Assembly: GCF_006874475.1 (NCBI RefSeq)
Contig: NZ_VIRM01000038.1
Location: 21,277-85,276, forward strand
Source: Microbispora hainanensis
GTDB lineage: Bacteria; Actinomycetota; Actinomycetes; Streptosporangiales; Streptosporangiaceae
DNA length: 64,000 bases
Direction of reading: 5' to 3'
The notes under the pieces are model-generated. The model was not told the DNA's origin and made no database searches. It saw only the letters and a list, made by a program, of their open reading frames with translations. This document shows positions 1 through 7,363 of this stretch, piece by piece. How positions within the stretch are numbered: the first letter of the stretch is position 1; each line of letters begins with the position of its first letter. The position numbers and the translations under genes are program-made.

Positions 1-1307
1 TAGACATGCTGGGGATGGCCCACGACGACGGCGGAGCCGGCGATGTCGTTCGTGTAGTTCCCGATCAACTGGGTGTTCACCACGTCGTTGACCATGCTGA
101 TTCCGTCGACGCCCGTGTGCTGGATCCGGTTGTTCTGCAGGACGAGCCCGTCGGCGTTGTCGATCTGGATGGCGCCCGGCGCCATGTCGACATTGCGGTA
201 GTAGTAGTCGTGGAAGTTCTTCTTGGCGTAGACGAGCGCGCCGAGGTTGCCCTGCTGGGCCTGCTTGAACACCGAACCGGCCACGTTGAAGAGGTTCCAG
301 TCGGAATGCTCGACCGTGAGACCGGAGAAGGTGATGTTCCGGACGCGGTTGCTCGTGGAGGTTCCGGCGACCTTGATGAGGGTGGACACGTTGTTCGGCG
401 CGAAGACCGTCGCGGTCGACATGTTTTCGGAGCCGGCCTTGTAGTAGTACAAGGTCTTGCTCGACTTGTCGAAGTAGAACTCGCCCGGGGAGTCCAGGAA
501 CTCGTAGGCGTTCATGACCTTGTGGGTGCCGCCGACCTGGGCGTTCCCGTTGAAGGCGCCCTGGGCGATGGCCGCTCCCGGCTGCTGGAACAGGGCTACG
601 CGGTTGGAGCCGTCGGCGGTGACCTGCCGGACTCCCACGATGGCCGTGGTCCAGGTCGTCGACGTCTCTATTTCGATGTCGTCCTGGTTGGCGGCGACAG
701 CGGGAAAATCATTCAGGCTGTATTTCGCCCCCGCGCACTGCGAACCCGATTCCCACGCCCACGGCGCCTGCCCCGCCGTGATGGTGTAGGTGCCGTAGCA
801 CCCCTGTGAGCTTATGGTCTTGGACGCCATGTACGCCCGCTTGTCGTTGACATAGAGCGCACGGAGCTTGTTGCCGCGATTCAGCGGGGCTTTCCAGATG
901 TTGCCGCTGTGCTGCGTCCATCCGGTCACCTGGACGCCTCCGTTGAGGACCGGCGTCTCGTTCTGGTAGGCGCTGTAGATGACCCGGTGCCCATTCGTGC
1001 CGGAGTCGGCCGGGGTGAAGTCGATCGTGCTGCTGACCGGGTAGTTCCCTCCGCGGAGGTACACGTAGATGTCGCCTGTCATGCCGGCGTTCACCGTGCG
1101 GACGACGTCCCTCGCGCGCTGCAGGGTTCTGAACGGTGACGTGATCGTTCCGGGGTTCGCGTCATTGCCGTCAGGGGCGACGTAGTAGGTCGCCTGGGTC
1201 GCGGCCGAGGCCGGGGTGCTCCCTGCGAAGGTCGGCAGCAACACTGCGGCGACGAACACCGCGAGCGCTGCTAACGCCCTCTCAGTGGTGGACAGGGCTG
1301 ACTTCAC
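1..1307 (-). CDS. Secreted right-handed beta-helix repeat protein (partial, 3' end outside window)
   Basis: The reverse strand reads open from a GTG at 1307 to the window edge, so the C-terminus is missing. The product starts with MKSALST, a hydrophobic segment and an Ala-rich cleavage region (residues about 10-35), so it should be exported. Mature sequence begins with ATYYVAPDGNDANPG, the N-terminal pattern of DUF1565/pectate-lyase-like parallel beta-helix proteins. It continues with short repeated strand motifs such as VRNITFSGLTVEHSDWN and GLVLQNNRIQHTGVDGI, which are typical beta-helix coils. Family members act on or bind polysaccharide; the substrate here cannot be read. AAAGGAACAGAGC before the GTG is a good ribosome-binding site and fixes the start. 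A sigma-70-like promoter and a GAAACTTTC element lie upstream. Confidence 0.85.
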   Translation of the reverse strand, partial: MKSALSTTERALAALAVFVAAVLLPTFAGSTPASAATQATYYVAPDGNDANPGTITSPFRTLQRARDVVRTVNAGMTGDIYVYLRGGNYPVSSTIDFTPADSGTNGHRVIYSAYQNETPVLNGGVQVTGWTQHSGNIWKAPLNRGNKLRALYVNDKRAYMASKTISSQGCYGTYTITAGQAPWAWESGSQCAGAKYSLNDFPAVAANQDDIEIETSTTWTTAIVGVRQVTADGSNRVALFQQPGAAIAQGAFNGNAQVGGTHKVMNAYEFLDSPGEFYFDKSSKTLYYYKAGSENMSTATVFAPNNVSTLIKVAGTSTSNRVRNITFSGLTVEHSDWNLFNVAGSVFKQAQQGNLGALVYAKKNFHDYYYRNVDMAPGAIQIDNADGLVLQNNRIQHTGVDGISMVNDVVNTQLIGNYTNDIAGSAVVVGHPQHV

Positions 1308-1425
1308 GCTCTGTTCCTTTCGCTGGTTCCGAGCGGATTTCCGCCGCGAAATCACCCCGCCGTGGCGGGACTCATGAGGGGTGTGCCGTTGCGCGGACAT
1401 CCCATGAATAGGCTCGATTTCGTAC

Positions 1426-1454
1426 AACGTATGACGTGTGATGTGTGGGGTCAA
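1426..1454 (-). promoter_or_regulatory. Predicted sigma-70-type promoter of beta-helix gene
   Basis: On the minus strand TTGACC (1449-1454) is followed after 17 bp by TACGTT (1426-1431). Transcription would start near 1418 and give a leader of about 110 nt before the GTG at 1307. Prediction from sequence only. Confidence 0.5.
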
Positions 1455-1527
1455 GAAACAATCCTGGGCGCCGGGTAGCGTCCAGCCGGTCGGCAGGGAC
1501 GGCCGACGAATCGCGCGAGAACTGCCT

Positions 1528-1536
1528 GAAACTTTC
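1528..1536. promoter_or_regulatory. GAAACTTTC palindrome
   Basis: The 9-bp near-palindrome GAAACTTTC lies about 75 bp upstream of the predicted -35 of the beta-helix gene. The same core recurs upstream of the CotH/VTC operon (39745-39773) and the M14 peptidase (39939). It resembles GAAASTTTC elements known upstream of actinomycete xylanase and cellulase genes. Confidence 0.4.
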
Positions 1537-1668
1537 ACCGGAAGGAAGGGCTGGCGCCGGGGCGGCGGTCACGAGGTGTGCGCCGCGCTTCCTCATGCCG
1601 GCTGGGCGCGACGCGGCCTGTGGGGAGTCATCCCATCTTTAGCGGATGGGAGGGGGCGTGTTGCCCGT

Positions 1669-2082
1669 TCACTCAGGGTGGGGCCGGTGGTCCCGCCCCT
1701 CGGCCACGGGACGCCCGAGCAGCTTGTCGATGCTGCGGCGCTCGCGTTTGGTGGGACGCCCCGCGCCCCGAGCCCGTACGGCCACCGTCACGGCCTCTTC
1801 ACGCCGCGGAGGCGGCGGGCTCTTGTCGACGTAGCACTCGGCGGCCACGGGGGCGCCGACGCGCTTGGTGATGATGCGGGAGACGACCACGATGCGTTCG
1901 CGCCCCTCGTGCCGCAGCCGGATCTCGTCTCCGACCCGCACGACGTGCGCGGGCTTGACCCGCACCCCGTTTACCCGGACGTGACCGCCCCGGCAGGCGT
2001 CGGACGCGATCGAACGAGTCCTGGTCAGCCGGACCGACCAGATCCAGATGTCCACCCGCGCGCTCACCTGCTCACCCGACAC
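1669..2082 (-). CDS. S4 domain RNA-binding protein (Hsp15-like)
   Basis: The product (137 aa from this start) has an S4 RNA-binding fold near the N-terminus. Key segments are VDIWIWSVRLTRTRSIA and CRGGHVRVNGVRVKPAHVVR, followed by VGDEIRLRH. This is the pattern of Hsp15/YlmH-type small S4 proteins, which in E. coli bind 50S subunits carrying stalled nascent chains. The C-terminus is basic with a Pro-rich patch and RPTKRERRSIDKLL, consistent with RNA contact. The start is uncertain. GTG at 2082 has TACAGT 6 nt upstream, the arrangement of a leaderless actinomycete transcript. GTG at 2067 and an upstream frame to 2133 are alternatives. Its neighbours suggest no shared pathway. Confidence 0.85.
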   Translation of the reverse strand: MSGEQVSARVDIWIWSVRLTRTRSIASDACRGGHVRVNGVRVKPAHVVRVGDEIRLRHEGRERIVVVSRIITKRVGAPVAAECYVDKSPPPPRREEAVTVAVRARGAGRPTKRERRSIDKLLGRPVAEGRDHRPHPE

Positions 2083-2088
2083 TCCGCC

Positions 2089-2094
2089 ACTGTA
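2089..2094 (-). promoter_or_regulatory. Candidate leaderless -10 box of S4 gene
   Basis: TACAGT on the minus strand sits 6 nt before the GTG at 2082, the spacing expected when transcription starts at the start codon. No clear -35 is visible. Confidence 0.35.
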
Positions 2095-2222
2095 CTGAGA
2101 GCCATGCCCTGCCGGCAGATCGGCCCGTGTCAACGGCCGAGGGCGAGCGGCGAGCCCGCTACGAGCAGGTTCCGAGATACACCGGCGCCAGGCCGTGCGC
2201 GGCTCGTAGTGTCGGAGCCGTC

Positions 2223-2720
2223 ATGAGCGACTCCGCGTCATACCTGGCCTTCCTCGCCTCCGTACCGCGCCTTCGTGCCGCGGCGGGCGCGTTGCTCCGA
2301 GACCGCGAGGGGCGGGTGCTCGTCGTGCACCCGGTCTATAAGGACGACTGGGAGATCCCCGGCGGAATGATCGAGGCGGGGGAGTCCCCCACCGACGCTC
2401 TGCTCCGTGAACTACGGGAGGAGCTGGGCATCGCACCGCAGGTGGGCCGGCTCGCATGTATCGACTGGGTGCCACCCGCGCCGCCCTGGGACGCCGGGCT
2501 GATGTTCGTCTTCGACGCGGGGGTGCTCACCGGTTCCCAGATCGCGGCGATCCGCCTGCAGCCCCAGGAACTCGACGAATACGTGTTCGCCGCTCCCGCG
2601 GACCTGGACACGCTCCTGCCGCCAGGCCTGGCGCGGAGGATGAACGCGGCGATCTCGGCGGCGGACGCCGGCCAGACCGCATATCTGGAGGACGGTCGCC
2701 CCCGGCCGAGTGGTGCTTGA
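2223..2720 (+). CDS. NUDIX hydrolase
   Basis: A 165-residue protein with a complete Nudix box, GGMIEAGESPTDALLRELRE followed by ELGI (about residues 46-69). This provides the G-x5-E-x7-REUxEExGU signature that coordinates the metal for hydrolysis of nucleoside diphosphates linked to another moiety. The flanks LRDREGRVLVVHPVYKDDWEIPGG and VPPAPPWDAGLMFVFDAG fit NUDIX proteins of the MutT/NudG-like group, but the substrate cannot be assigned. The ATG at 2223 is chosen because homologous sequence begins just after it. The frame also reads back to 2127 without family-like sequence. It is divergent from the S4 gene and 89 bp before the kinase gene. Confidence 0.9.
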   Translation: MSDSASYLAFLASVPRLRAAAGALLRDREGRVLVVHPVYKDDWEIPGGMIEAGESPTDALLRELREELGIAPQVGRLACIDWVPPAPPWDAGLMFVFDAGVLTGSQIAAIRLQPQELDEYVFAAPADLDTLLPPGLARRMNAAISAADAGQTAYLEDGRPRPSGA

Positions 2721-2796
2721 CCTGGGGTGGCGCGGGCTTGTCGCGGTGGCCGGCGTCCGGCTGCTGTGAGGCGTATCGCGCCGCGCCCCTCGTCGT

Positions 2797-2802
2797 TAGG
2801 GT
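2797..2802 (+). promoter_or_regulatory. Candidate leaderless -10 box of Ser/Thr kinase gene
   Basis: TAGGGT ends 7 nt before the ATG at 2810, and no Shine-Dalgarno sequence is present. This fits a leaderless transcript beginning at the ATG. Confidence 0.4.
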
Positions 2803-2809
2803 TCGGTGC

Positions 2810-4399
2810 ATGGTCACCCCCCTGGAGCCCGACGACCCGCGCGTGCTGGGTGAGTTCACGCTGAGCGGGCGGCTCGGCGAGGGCGGGCAGGGGGTGGTGT
2901 TCCTCGGCCGGTCGCCTCGTGGGGAACCGGTCGCGGTGAAGGTGCTCAAGTCGGGGCTCGACGCGTCGGTGAAGGAGCGGCTGGTCCGCGAGCTCGACGC
3001 GATGCGCGGGGTCGCGCCCTTCTGCACCGCCCGGGTGCTGACCGCGGTGGTCGACGGCCGGATGCCGTACGTGGTGAGCGAGTTCATCGACGGGCCGTCT
3101 CTGCAGCAGCGGGTCGATTCCGGCGGTCCGCTGCGAGGCGGCGAACTGGAACGCCTCGCGGTCGGCACGGCCACGGCGCTGACGGCCATTCACGGCGCCG
3201 GGATCGTGCACCGCGACTTCAAACCGGCCAACGTGCTGCTGGGGCCGGACGGCCCGCGGGTGGTGGACTTCGGCATCGCCAGGCACGGCGCGAGCGACAC
3301 GATCACGGCGGGCCCGGTCGGCACCCCGGCCTACCTGGCTCCCGAGCAGATCGCCGGAGCCCCGGCCACGCCCGCCTCCGACGTGTTCGCCTGGGGTGCC
3401 ACGATCGTGTTCGCCGCCACGGGCCGTGCGGCCTTCGGCGCCGACGGCGTCCCCGCCGTCATGCACCGGATCCTGACCGCCGAGCCCGACGCCTCGGCGC
3501 TGCCCCCGCCGCTGCGTTCGGTGGTCGAACGCTGCCTGGCGAAGGACTCCGCGCGCCGGCCGTCCTCCCGCGACCTGTTGCTGGAACTCGTCGGGTCCGC
3601 CGGCGACCCGCTCCAGGCGGGCGCGGCCGCGGCGACCACCAGGCCGGAAGGCGTACGGCAAGGCGGGACGACCGCGGTCCTCCCGGTTCCCGGTCCGGGC
3701 GGGACGTTCCCGTCGGGCGCGGAGCCGACCGGGGCGGGCGGCCACCGGCAGGCGTCCCGTGCGGGGATCGTCGCCGGGGTGGTGGCCGCCGTGGCCGCGG
3801 TGTCGGTCACCGCCGCCCTGCTGGCGCCGCGCCTGCTGTCCGGCGGTACGCCCGCTGCCACGACGCCCGCCGCCACGACGCCCGCCGCCACGACGACCGT
3901 CTCGCGCGCGGCCGGCTCGTCGCCTCCGCCCGCCGACGCCACGCCCGAGGCAGACGACACGGCCTATGGCGCGGAGCAGGACGACAGTGTGACGACGGAG
4001 GACGCGACAGAGGACCCGGCGGAGGACGCTGCGGGGGACGCCGCGGCGACTCCGGCAGCGGCCGCCGAGCCGTCGACCACGCCGGGCGGGACGGTTCCGG
4101 CCGCGTTCGCCGGCACCTGGGGAGGCCACCTACAACCCGACGAGCTCGTCGGCACCAGCGAGACCGACGTACAGATCGTGCTGAAGGCGGGCGGGCGCAC
4201 CGGAACCTGGAAGGACACCAACAGTTCATGCCGGGGGAGCCTGACGCTGACGCGCAGCTCGGCCACGGCACTCGTCTTCCGGCTGGACACGTGCGCCCCG
4301 GGCAGGATCGCCCTGATCCAGAGCGGGGAAGGGCTCGCCTACCGATGGGACGGTGACGAGGGCGAGGTCGTCTACCAGGGCCTCCTGGTCAAGGACTGA
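2810..4399 (+). CDS. Membrane-anchored Ser/Thr protein kinase
   Basis: A 529-residue Hanks-type kinase. Visible motifs are the Gly loop GRLGEGGQGVVF (20-31), the VAVK lysine (about 44), HRDFKPAN (134-141, with Phe where Leu is usual), DFG (153-155) and YLAPEQ. The catalytic domain ends near residue 265. After a linker comes one membrane helix (about 318-341), then a PAATT tandem repeat, an acidic Thr/Glu/Asp-rich spacer and a C-terminal extracellular domain starting FAGTWGGHL. That domain has two cysteines and resembles small beta-barrel FxGTW domains, not PASTA repeats. The kinase probably relays an external signal to cytoplasmic targets. The gene appears leaderless and stands alone. Confidence 0.92.
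   Translation: MVTPLEPDDPRVLGEFTLSGRLGEGGQGVVFLGRSPRGEPVAVKVLKSGLDASVKERLVRELDAMRGVAPFCTARVLTAVVDGRMPYVVSEFIDGPSLQQRVDSGGPLRGGELERLAVGTATALTAIHGAGIVHRDFKPANVLLGPDGPRVVDFGIARHGASDTITAGPVGTPAYLAPEQIAGAPATPASDVFAWGATIVFAATGRAAFGADGVPAVMHRILTAEPDASALPPPLRSVVERCLAKDSARRPSSRDLLLELVGSAGDPLQAGAAAATTRPEGVRQGGTTAVLPVPGPGGTFPSGAEPTGAGGHRQASRAGIVAGVVAAVAAVSVTAALLAPRLLSGGTPAATTPAATTPAATTTVSRAAGSSPPPADATPEADDTAYGAEQDDSVTTEDATEDPAEDAAGDAAATPAAAAEPSTTPGGTVPAAFAGTWGGHLQPDELVGTSETDVQIVLKAGGRTGTWKDTNSSCRGSLTLTRSSATALVFRLDTCAPGRIALIQSGEGLAYRWDGDEGEVVYQGLLVKD
3851..3895 (+). repeat. 15-bp tandem repeat x3 (encodes PAATT)
   Basis: Three copies of CCCGCCGCCACGACG (the first with one change) sit in the extracellular stalk-coding part of the kinase gene and encode Pro-Ala-Ala-Thr-Thr units. 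Confidence 0.8.
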
Positions 4400-4402
4400 C
4401 CG

Positions 4403-4408
4403 TAGGGT
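4403..4408 (+). promoter_or_regulatory. Candidate leaderless -10 box of VOC gene
   Basis: TAGGGT lies 7 nt before the ATG at 4416, with the same hexamer and spacing as at the kinase gene. No ribosome-binding site is present. Confidence 0.4.
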
Positions 4409-4415
4409 GGGCGGC

Positions 4416-4787
4416 ATGTCGCTGCGACTTGGTCTGCTGAACTTCAAGGCTCGGGACAGCTCGGCGCTGGGGCGGTTCTGGGCGGATGCGCTCGGCTGGG
4501 ATGTGTTCAGCGACGGACCCGCTGTGACAGGCGTGGGGCCGGTGGGCTTCGTCTGGCCGGACCCTGCCGCCGTCTGCGTCTGTGTCGTCACCGTTCCGGA
4601 GCCCGAGACGGTGAGGTATCGCGTGCACCTCGATCTCGCCACCACCTCCGCGGCCCATCAGGCGGAGCTGGTCGCGCGTTTGAAGGAGCTCGGGGCGACG
4701 CCCGCCGACGTGGGGCAGGGCGACGTCTCATGGGTCGTCCTCGCCGACCCCGAAGGCCACGAGTTCTGCGTCCTCGCCCCGGCCTGA
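4416..4787 (+). CDS. VOC family (glyoxalase/dioxygenase fold) protein
   Basis: A 123-residue single-domain protein. It has the vicinal-oxygen-chelate pattern of paired beta-alpha-beta-beta-beta units: NFKARDSSALGRFWADALGW near the start, YRVHLDLATT in the middle and VLADPEGHEFCVLAP at the end. The C-terminal DPEGHEFCVL segment is characteristic of the actinobacterial VOC proteins related to glyoxalase and bleomycin-resistance proteins. Possible metal ligands are the central His and the terminal Glu, but the substrate is not predictable. The gene starts 16 nt after the kinase stop and has its own leaderless-type -10 box, so it may be transcribed separately. Confidence 0.88.
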   Translation: MSLRLGLLNFKARDSSALGRFWADALGWDVFSDGPAVTGVGPVGFVWPDPAAVCVCVVTVPEPETVRYRVHLDLATTSAAHQAELVARLKELGATPADVGQGDVSWVVLADPEGHEFCVLAPA

Positions 4788-4801
4788 GCCCGAGCCCGCA
4801 T

Positions 4802-4828
4802 CTCCACTGACAGTAGGTGTCAGTGGAG
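4802..4828. promoter_or_regulatory. Perfect 11-bp inverted repeat, candidate operator
   Basis: CTCCACTGACA, a 5-bp spacer GTAGG, then TGTCAGTGGAG form a perfect dyad between the VOC stop and the next gene. No T-tract follows, so a repressor or MerR-like site is likelier than a terminator. Confidence 0.45.
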
Positions 4829-4897
4829 GAGCCGTACGGTCCCGGCATGGCGTTCAGCGAGAAGGCCGTTCGTGAGTTGGGTGAAAGGGACGGGACT

Positions 4898-5347
4898 GTG
4901 CACGACTTCGATTTCTTCGCAGGCACGTGGGACGTGACCAACCGGAGGCTGCTGAAGCGGGGTGTCGGCAGCGACGAGTGGGAGGAGTTCCCCGGACGCT
5001 GCGTCGCGCAGGGCTTCTTCGGCGGCGCGGGCAGCTTCGACACGCTCACGCTGCCTACAAAGGACTTCGACGGCGCGACGATCCGGACGTACGACGCCGA
5101 GCGGGACGAGTGGTCCATCCATTGGGTCAACAGCAGGCGCGGCCTGGATCCGGTCCCGGTCGTGGGCCGTTTCGTCGACGGGGTCGGCACCTTCTATGCC
5201 GACGACACCGATGACGGCCGTCCGATCCTCATCCGGTTCATCTGGTCGGGGATCACACCCGGCTCGTGCCGCTGGGAGCAGGCGTTCTCCTACGACGACG
5301 GCCAGACCTGGGAGACCAACTGGACGATGGACTTCACCCGCGTCTGA
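4898..5347 (+). CDS. DUF1579-like small protein
   Basis: The product (149 aa from this start) opens VHDFDFFAGTWDVTNRRL and continues with EWEEFPGRC, TIRTYDAERDEWSIHWV and WEQAFSYDDGQTWETNW. This is the repeated-Trp beta-barrel pattern of DUF1579/lipocalin-like proteins, for which no reaction is established. Start choice: GTG at 4898 has GAAAGGGACGGGACT upstream and directly precedes conserved sequence. ATG at 4847 is the alternative. A GTG at 4817 lies inside the 4802-4828 inverted repeat and is unlikely. It faces the convergent SWIM gene, 24 bp away. Confidence 0.75.
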   Translation: MHDFDFFAGTWDVTNRRLLKRGVGSDEWEEFPGRCVAQGFFGGAGSFDTLTLPTKDFDGATIRTYDAERDEWSIHWVNSRRGLDPVPVVGRFVDGVGTFYADDTDDGRPILIRFIWSGITPGSCRWEQAFSYDDGQTWETNWTMDFTRV

Positions 5348-5371
5348 CGCACGTGCGCGGGTCAGTTCAGG

Positions 5372-7363
5372 TCAGTTGAGGTCCAGGGCGACCTCCAGGC
5401 GCAGGTAGGCGTCGATCCAGGCCCGTTCGACGGCCTCGTCGGAGTCGTGGGTCCGCGCCGCCGCGAAGGCCGTCACGGCCTGCGCGATGCGGTGCAGCCC
5501 GAGGACGGTCAGCCGCCGCGCCGCGGCGGCGAGCCGGTCGTCGTACGTCGGCGGCAGGTGGGACAGGCCGTGATGGGCCACTTCGGCGAGCAGATCCCGG
5601 GTGTCGATCAGGGCCGCGGTAAGTGGTTCGTGCCGGACGTCGTCGGCGACCACGAGCGTGCCGCTCCCACCGGCGGGCCGCAGGTCGGGGACGACGACCC
5701 GGCCGCCGACCGCCAGGCCGATCGGATCGATGACGACAGCGCCCGCGATCCGTCCGAGCACGCCGCTGACGTAACGCAGCTCGCCCTCCTCGCCGCCGAG
5801 CACGGTGGCCAGCGCGTCGAGGCGTCCGGGGGTGGCGCCGGTGTGCGTGGCCCTGACGATGGCGGTGTTGCCCGCCTGGTCGACGATGACGGCGTCGAGG
5901 CGCTGGTCTCCGGGCGCGTACGTGACGGCCTCCACCCGGGCGACGGCGACGACCCGGACCAGTTCCGCTTCCACCCTCGGGCGGATGGGCCGCAGGGGGA
6001 GGGCGTCGAGCTCACGGCTGAGCGCGGCGACGTCGGTCACCAGCAGAGACGACGGCAGTTCGCCCCAGTCGCCGCGCGACGGGCTGACCGTCGTCTTGGA
6101 GATCCGCCCGGTCGACAGCCGCACCGTACGGCTGGCGCTGCGGACGGCGGACTCCGTGACCAGGGTGCCGGTGGCCAGAGCGGCAAGCGTCGACGTGGCG
6201 ATCCGCCGCCCGGCCAGCGCCGCCCCGTCGTCGTCGCCGTCCCATCGACGGCGAAGGACCAGCACCATGGCGCTGTCGCTGTGGGCCAGGTAGACCTCGG
6301 CCGTCCGCTGGTCGCCGAACCCGCGGATCCGGCAGCCGAGGCTCTCCAGCCGCGCCCGGCGCAACGGGGTCTCGGCGGCTTCGGCGGTGCCGAGCACGCT
6401 GCCGCGCAGGGTGGCGTCCGGCCGTGTCACCGCGCGGTGCCGGGCGTGCAGCTCGGCGATGTGGCTCGCCAGCAGCTCGGGGCGATAGTGGGCGCCGCGG
6501 TCGCGATAGGAGGACAGTTGCTCGGCGAGGTCGCCGACCGCCAGCAGCGGCCAGCGCAGCCCGGCGGCGTCGAGATGGCGTCGCACGTCGGCGATGGCGG
6601 CGTCGAGCCCCTGACCGAGGTGGGCCGCGCCCTCGCGCAGGACCGTGCCGGCCAGGCCCAGGGCACGCCCCAGCCCGGATTCAGCGCCGGTTTCGCTGCC
6701 GGTTTCGCTGCCGGTTTCGCTGCCGGTTTCGGTGCCGGATCCGGGCTCGCCGCCGACGTCGATCCGTACGTCGGGGACGCCGGGGTGCAGCTCGTCGGCG
6801 GCCCGGAACGCCCAGACCGCCAGGGCGATGACGTCGTCACGACTGCCGGCGACGGTGTCGGTGTGGACGAACCCGAGGTCGCCGGGGACCAGGAAGCGCA
6901 CGGTCGCGGTGGCCAGCTCGACCTCCGGCACCGGATCGGCGGGGGTCGCCCGGCGGACCCGTGCGGTGAATCCGGATCTGTGCGTGCGGCGAGCGGCGGC
7001 CATCAGGCGGGTGCCGATCTTGGCGGTGAGCTCGTTATCGGTCACCTGCCCCGGTGACCAGGGCAACGGCGCCGCACCGGCCTCTTCCACCACTGGGGTG
7101 GCCGCGGCGGGCAGGCGCTGGTAGGCGAGGATCACCGCGATGACGTGCCGGCAGACGCCCGTGGCGCCGCAGGTGCAGCGGGCCGCGTCGAGGCCGCCGG
7201 TGGGCAGGGTCGCGGACGGGCCGTCGGGGAAGCTGCCGTGCACGGTGCCGTCGGCGTCGGTGCGAACCTCCGGCGCGGGCTCCTTGGCGGCACGTTTGAC
7301 CAGCCCGCGGTTGGTGAGCGCGGCCAGGGAGTCCGTGGTGAGCCCGAGCAGATCCGTCCTCAT
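5372..7363 (-). CDS. SWIM zinc-finger protein (YehQ-like), last gene of WGR/MoxR/VWA operon
   Basis: A 663-residue protein with a SWIM zinc-binding motif near the N-terminus: C63-T-C65 and C71-R-H73 within ARCTCGATGVCRH. SWIM domains bind nucleic acid or protein partners. The rest has no assigned enzymatic motif. It includes a SETG/TETG low-complexity repeat near residue 212 and a long beta-rich C-terminal half. Its ATG overlaps the TGA of the VWA gene by 4 nt, so it is translationally coupled and ends the operon. The same five families (WGR-DUF4132, MoxR ATPase, DUF5682, VWA, SWIM) co-occur as yehI/L/M/P/Q in E. coli. The biochemical role is unknown there and here. Confidence 0.88.
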   Translation of the reverse strand: MRTDLLGLTTDSLAALTNRGLVKRAAKEPAPEVRTDADGTVHGSFPDGPSATLPTGGLDAARCTCGATGVCRHVIAVILAYQRLPAAATPVVEEAGAAPLPWSPGQVTDNELTAKIGTRLMAAARRTHRSGFTARVRRATPADPVPEVELATATVRFLVPGDLGFVHTDTVAGSRDDVIALAVWAFRAADELHPGVPDVRIDVGGEPGSGTETGSETGSETGSETGAESGLGRALGLAGTVLREGAAHLGQGLDAAIADVRRHLDAAGLRWPLLAVGDLAEQLSSYRDRGAHYRPELLASHIAELHARHRAVTRPDATLRGSVLGTAEAAETPLRRARLESLGCRIRGFGDQRTAEVYLAHSDSAMVLVLRRRWDGDDDGAALAGRRIATSTLAALATGTLVTESAVRSASRTVRLSTGRISKTTVSPSRGDWGELPSSLLVTDVAALSRELDALPLRPIRPRVEAELVRVVAVARVEAVTYAPGDQRLDAVIVDQAGNTAIVRATHTGATPGRLDALATVLGGEEGELRYVSGVLGRIAGAVVIDPIGLAVGGRVVVPDLRPAGGSGTLVVADDVRHEPLTAALIDTRDLLAEVAHHGLSHLPPTYDDRLAAAARRLTVLGLHRIAQAVTAFAAARTHDSDEAVERAWIDAYLRLEVALDLN
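6686..6733 (-). repeat. 12-bp tandem repeat x4 in SWIM gene
   Basis: Four copies of GCCGGTTTCGCT (plus-strand notation, the last with one change) encode alternating Ser/Thr-Glu-Thr-Gly in the SWIM protein. Unit length keeps the frame, so copy-number change would only alter linker length. Confidence 0.8.

Larger units (their letters stand above)
1308..1668. other. Intergenic regulatory region between beta-helix gene and S4 gene
   Basis: This 361-bp stretch carries no convincing gene. Reading toward the beta-helix gene it holds a GAAACTTTC palindrome (1528-1536), a -35/-10 pair (1426-1454) and a roughly 110-nt leader. The leader contains a CCCGCC/GGCGGG dyad near 1355. Close to the 3' end of the S4 gene there is a weak hairpin, CCCATC/GATGGG, near 1634-1652. 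Small open frames here lack ribosome-binding sites and recognisable sequence. Confidence 0.6.

Noticed and set aside
1438..2226. Plus-strand 262-residue open frame over the S4 gene
   Set aside because: Antisense to the S4 domain gene and without motifs or a ribosome-binding site.
5348..5371. GCACGTGC dyad between convergent genes as a terminator
   Set aside because: Only 8 bp and no loop; too weak to call.
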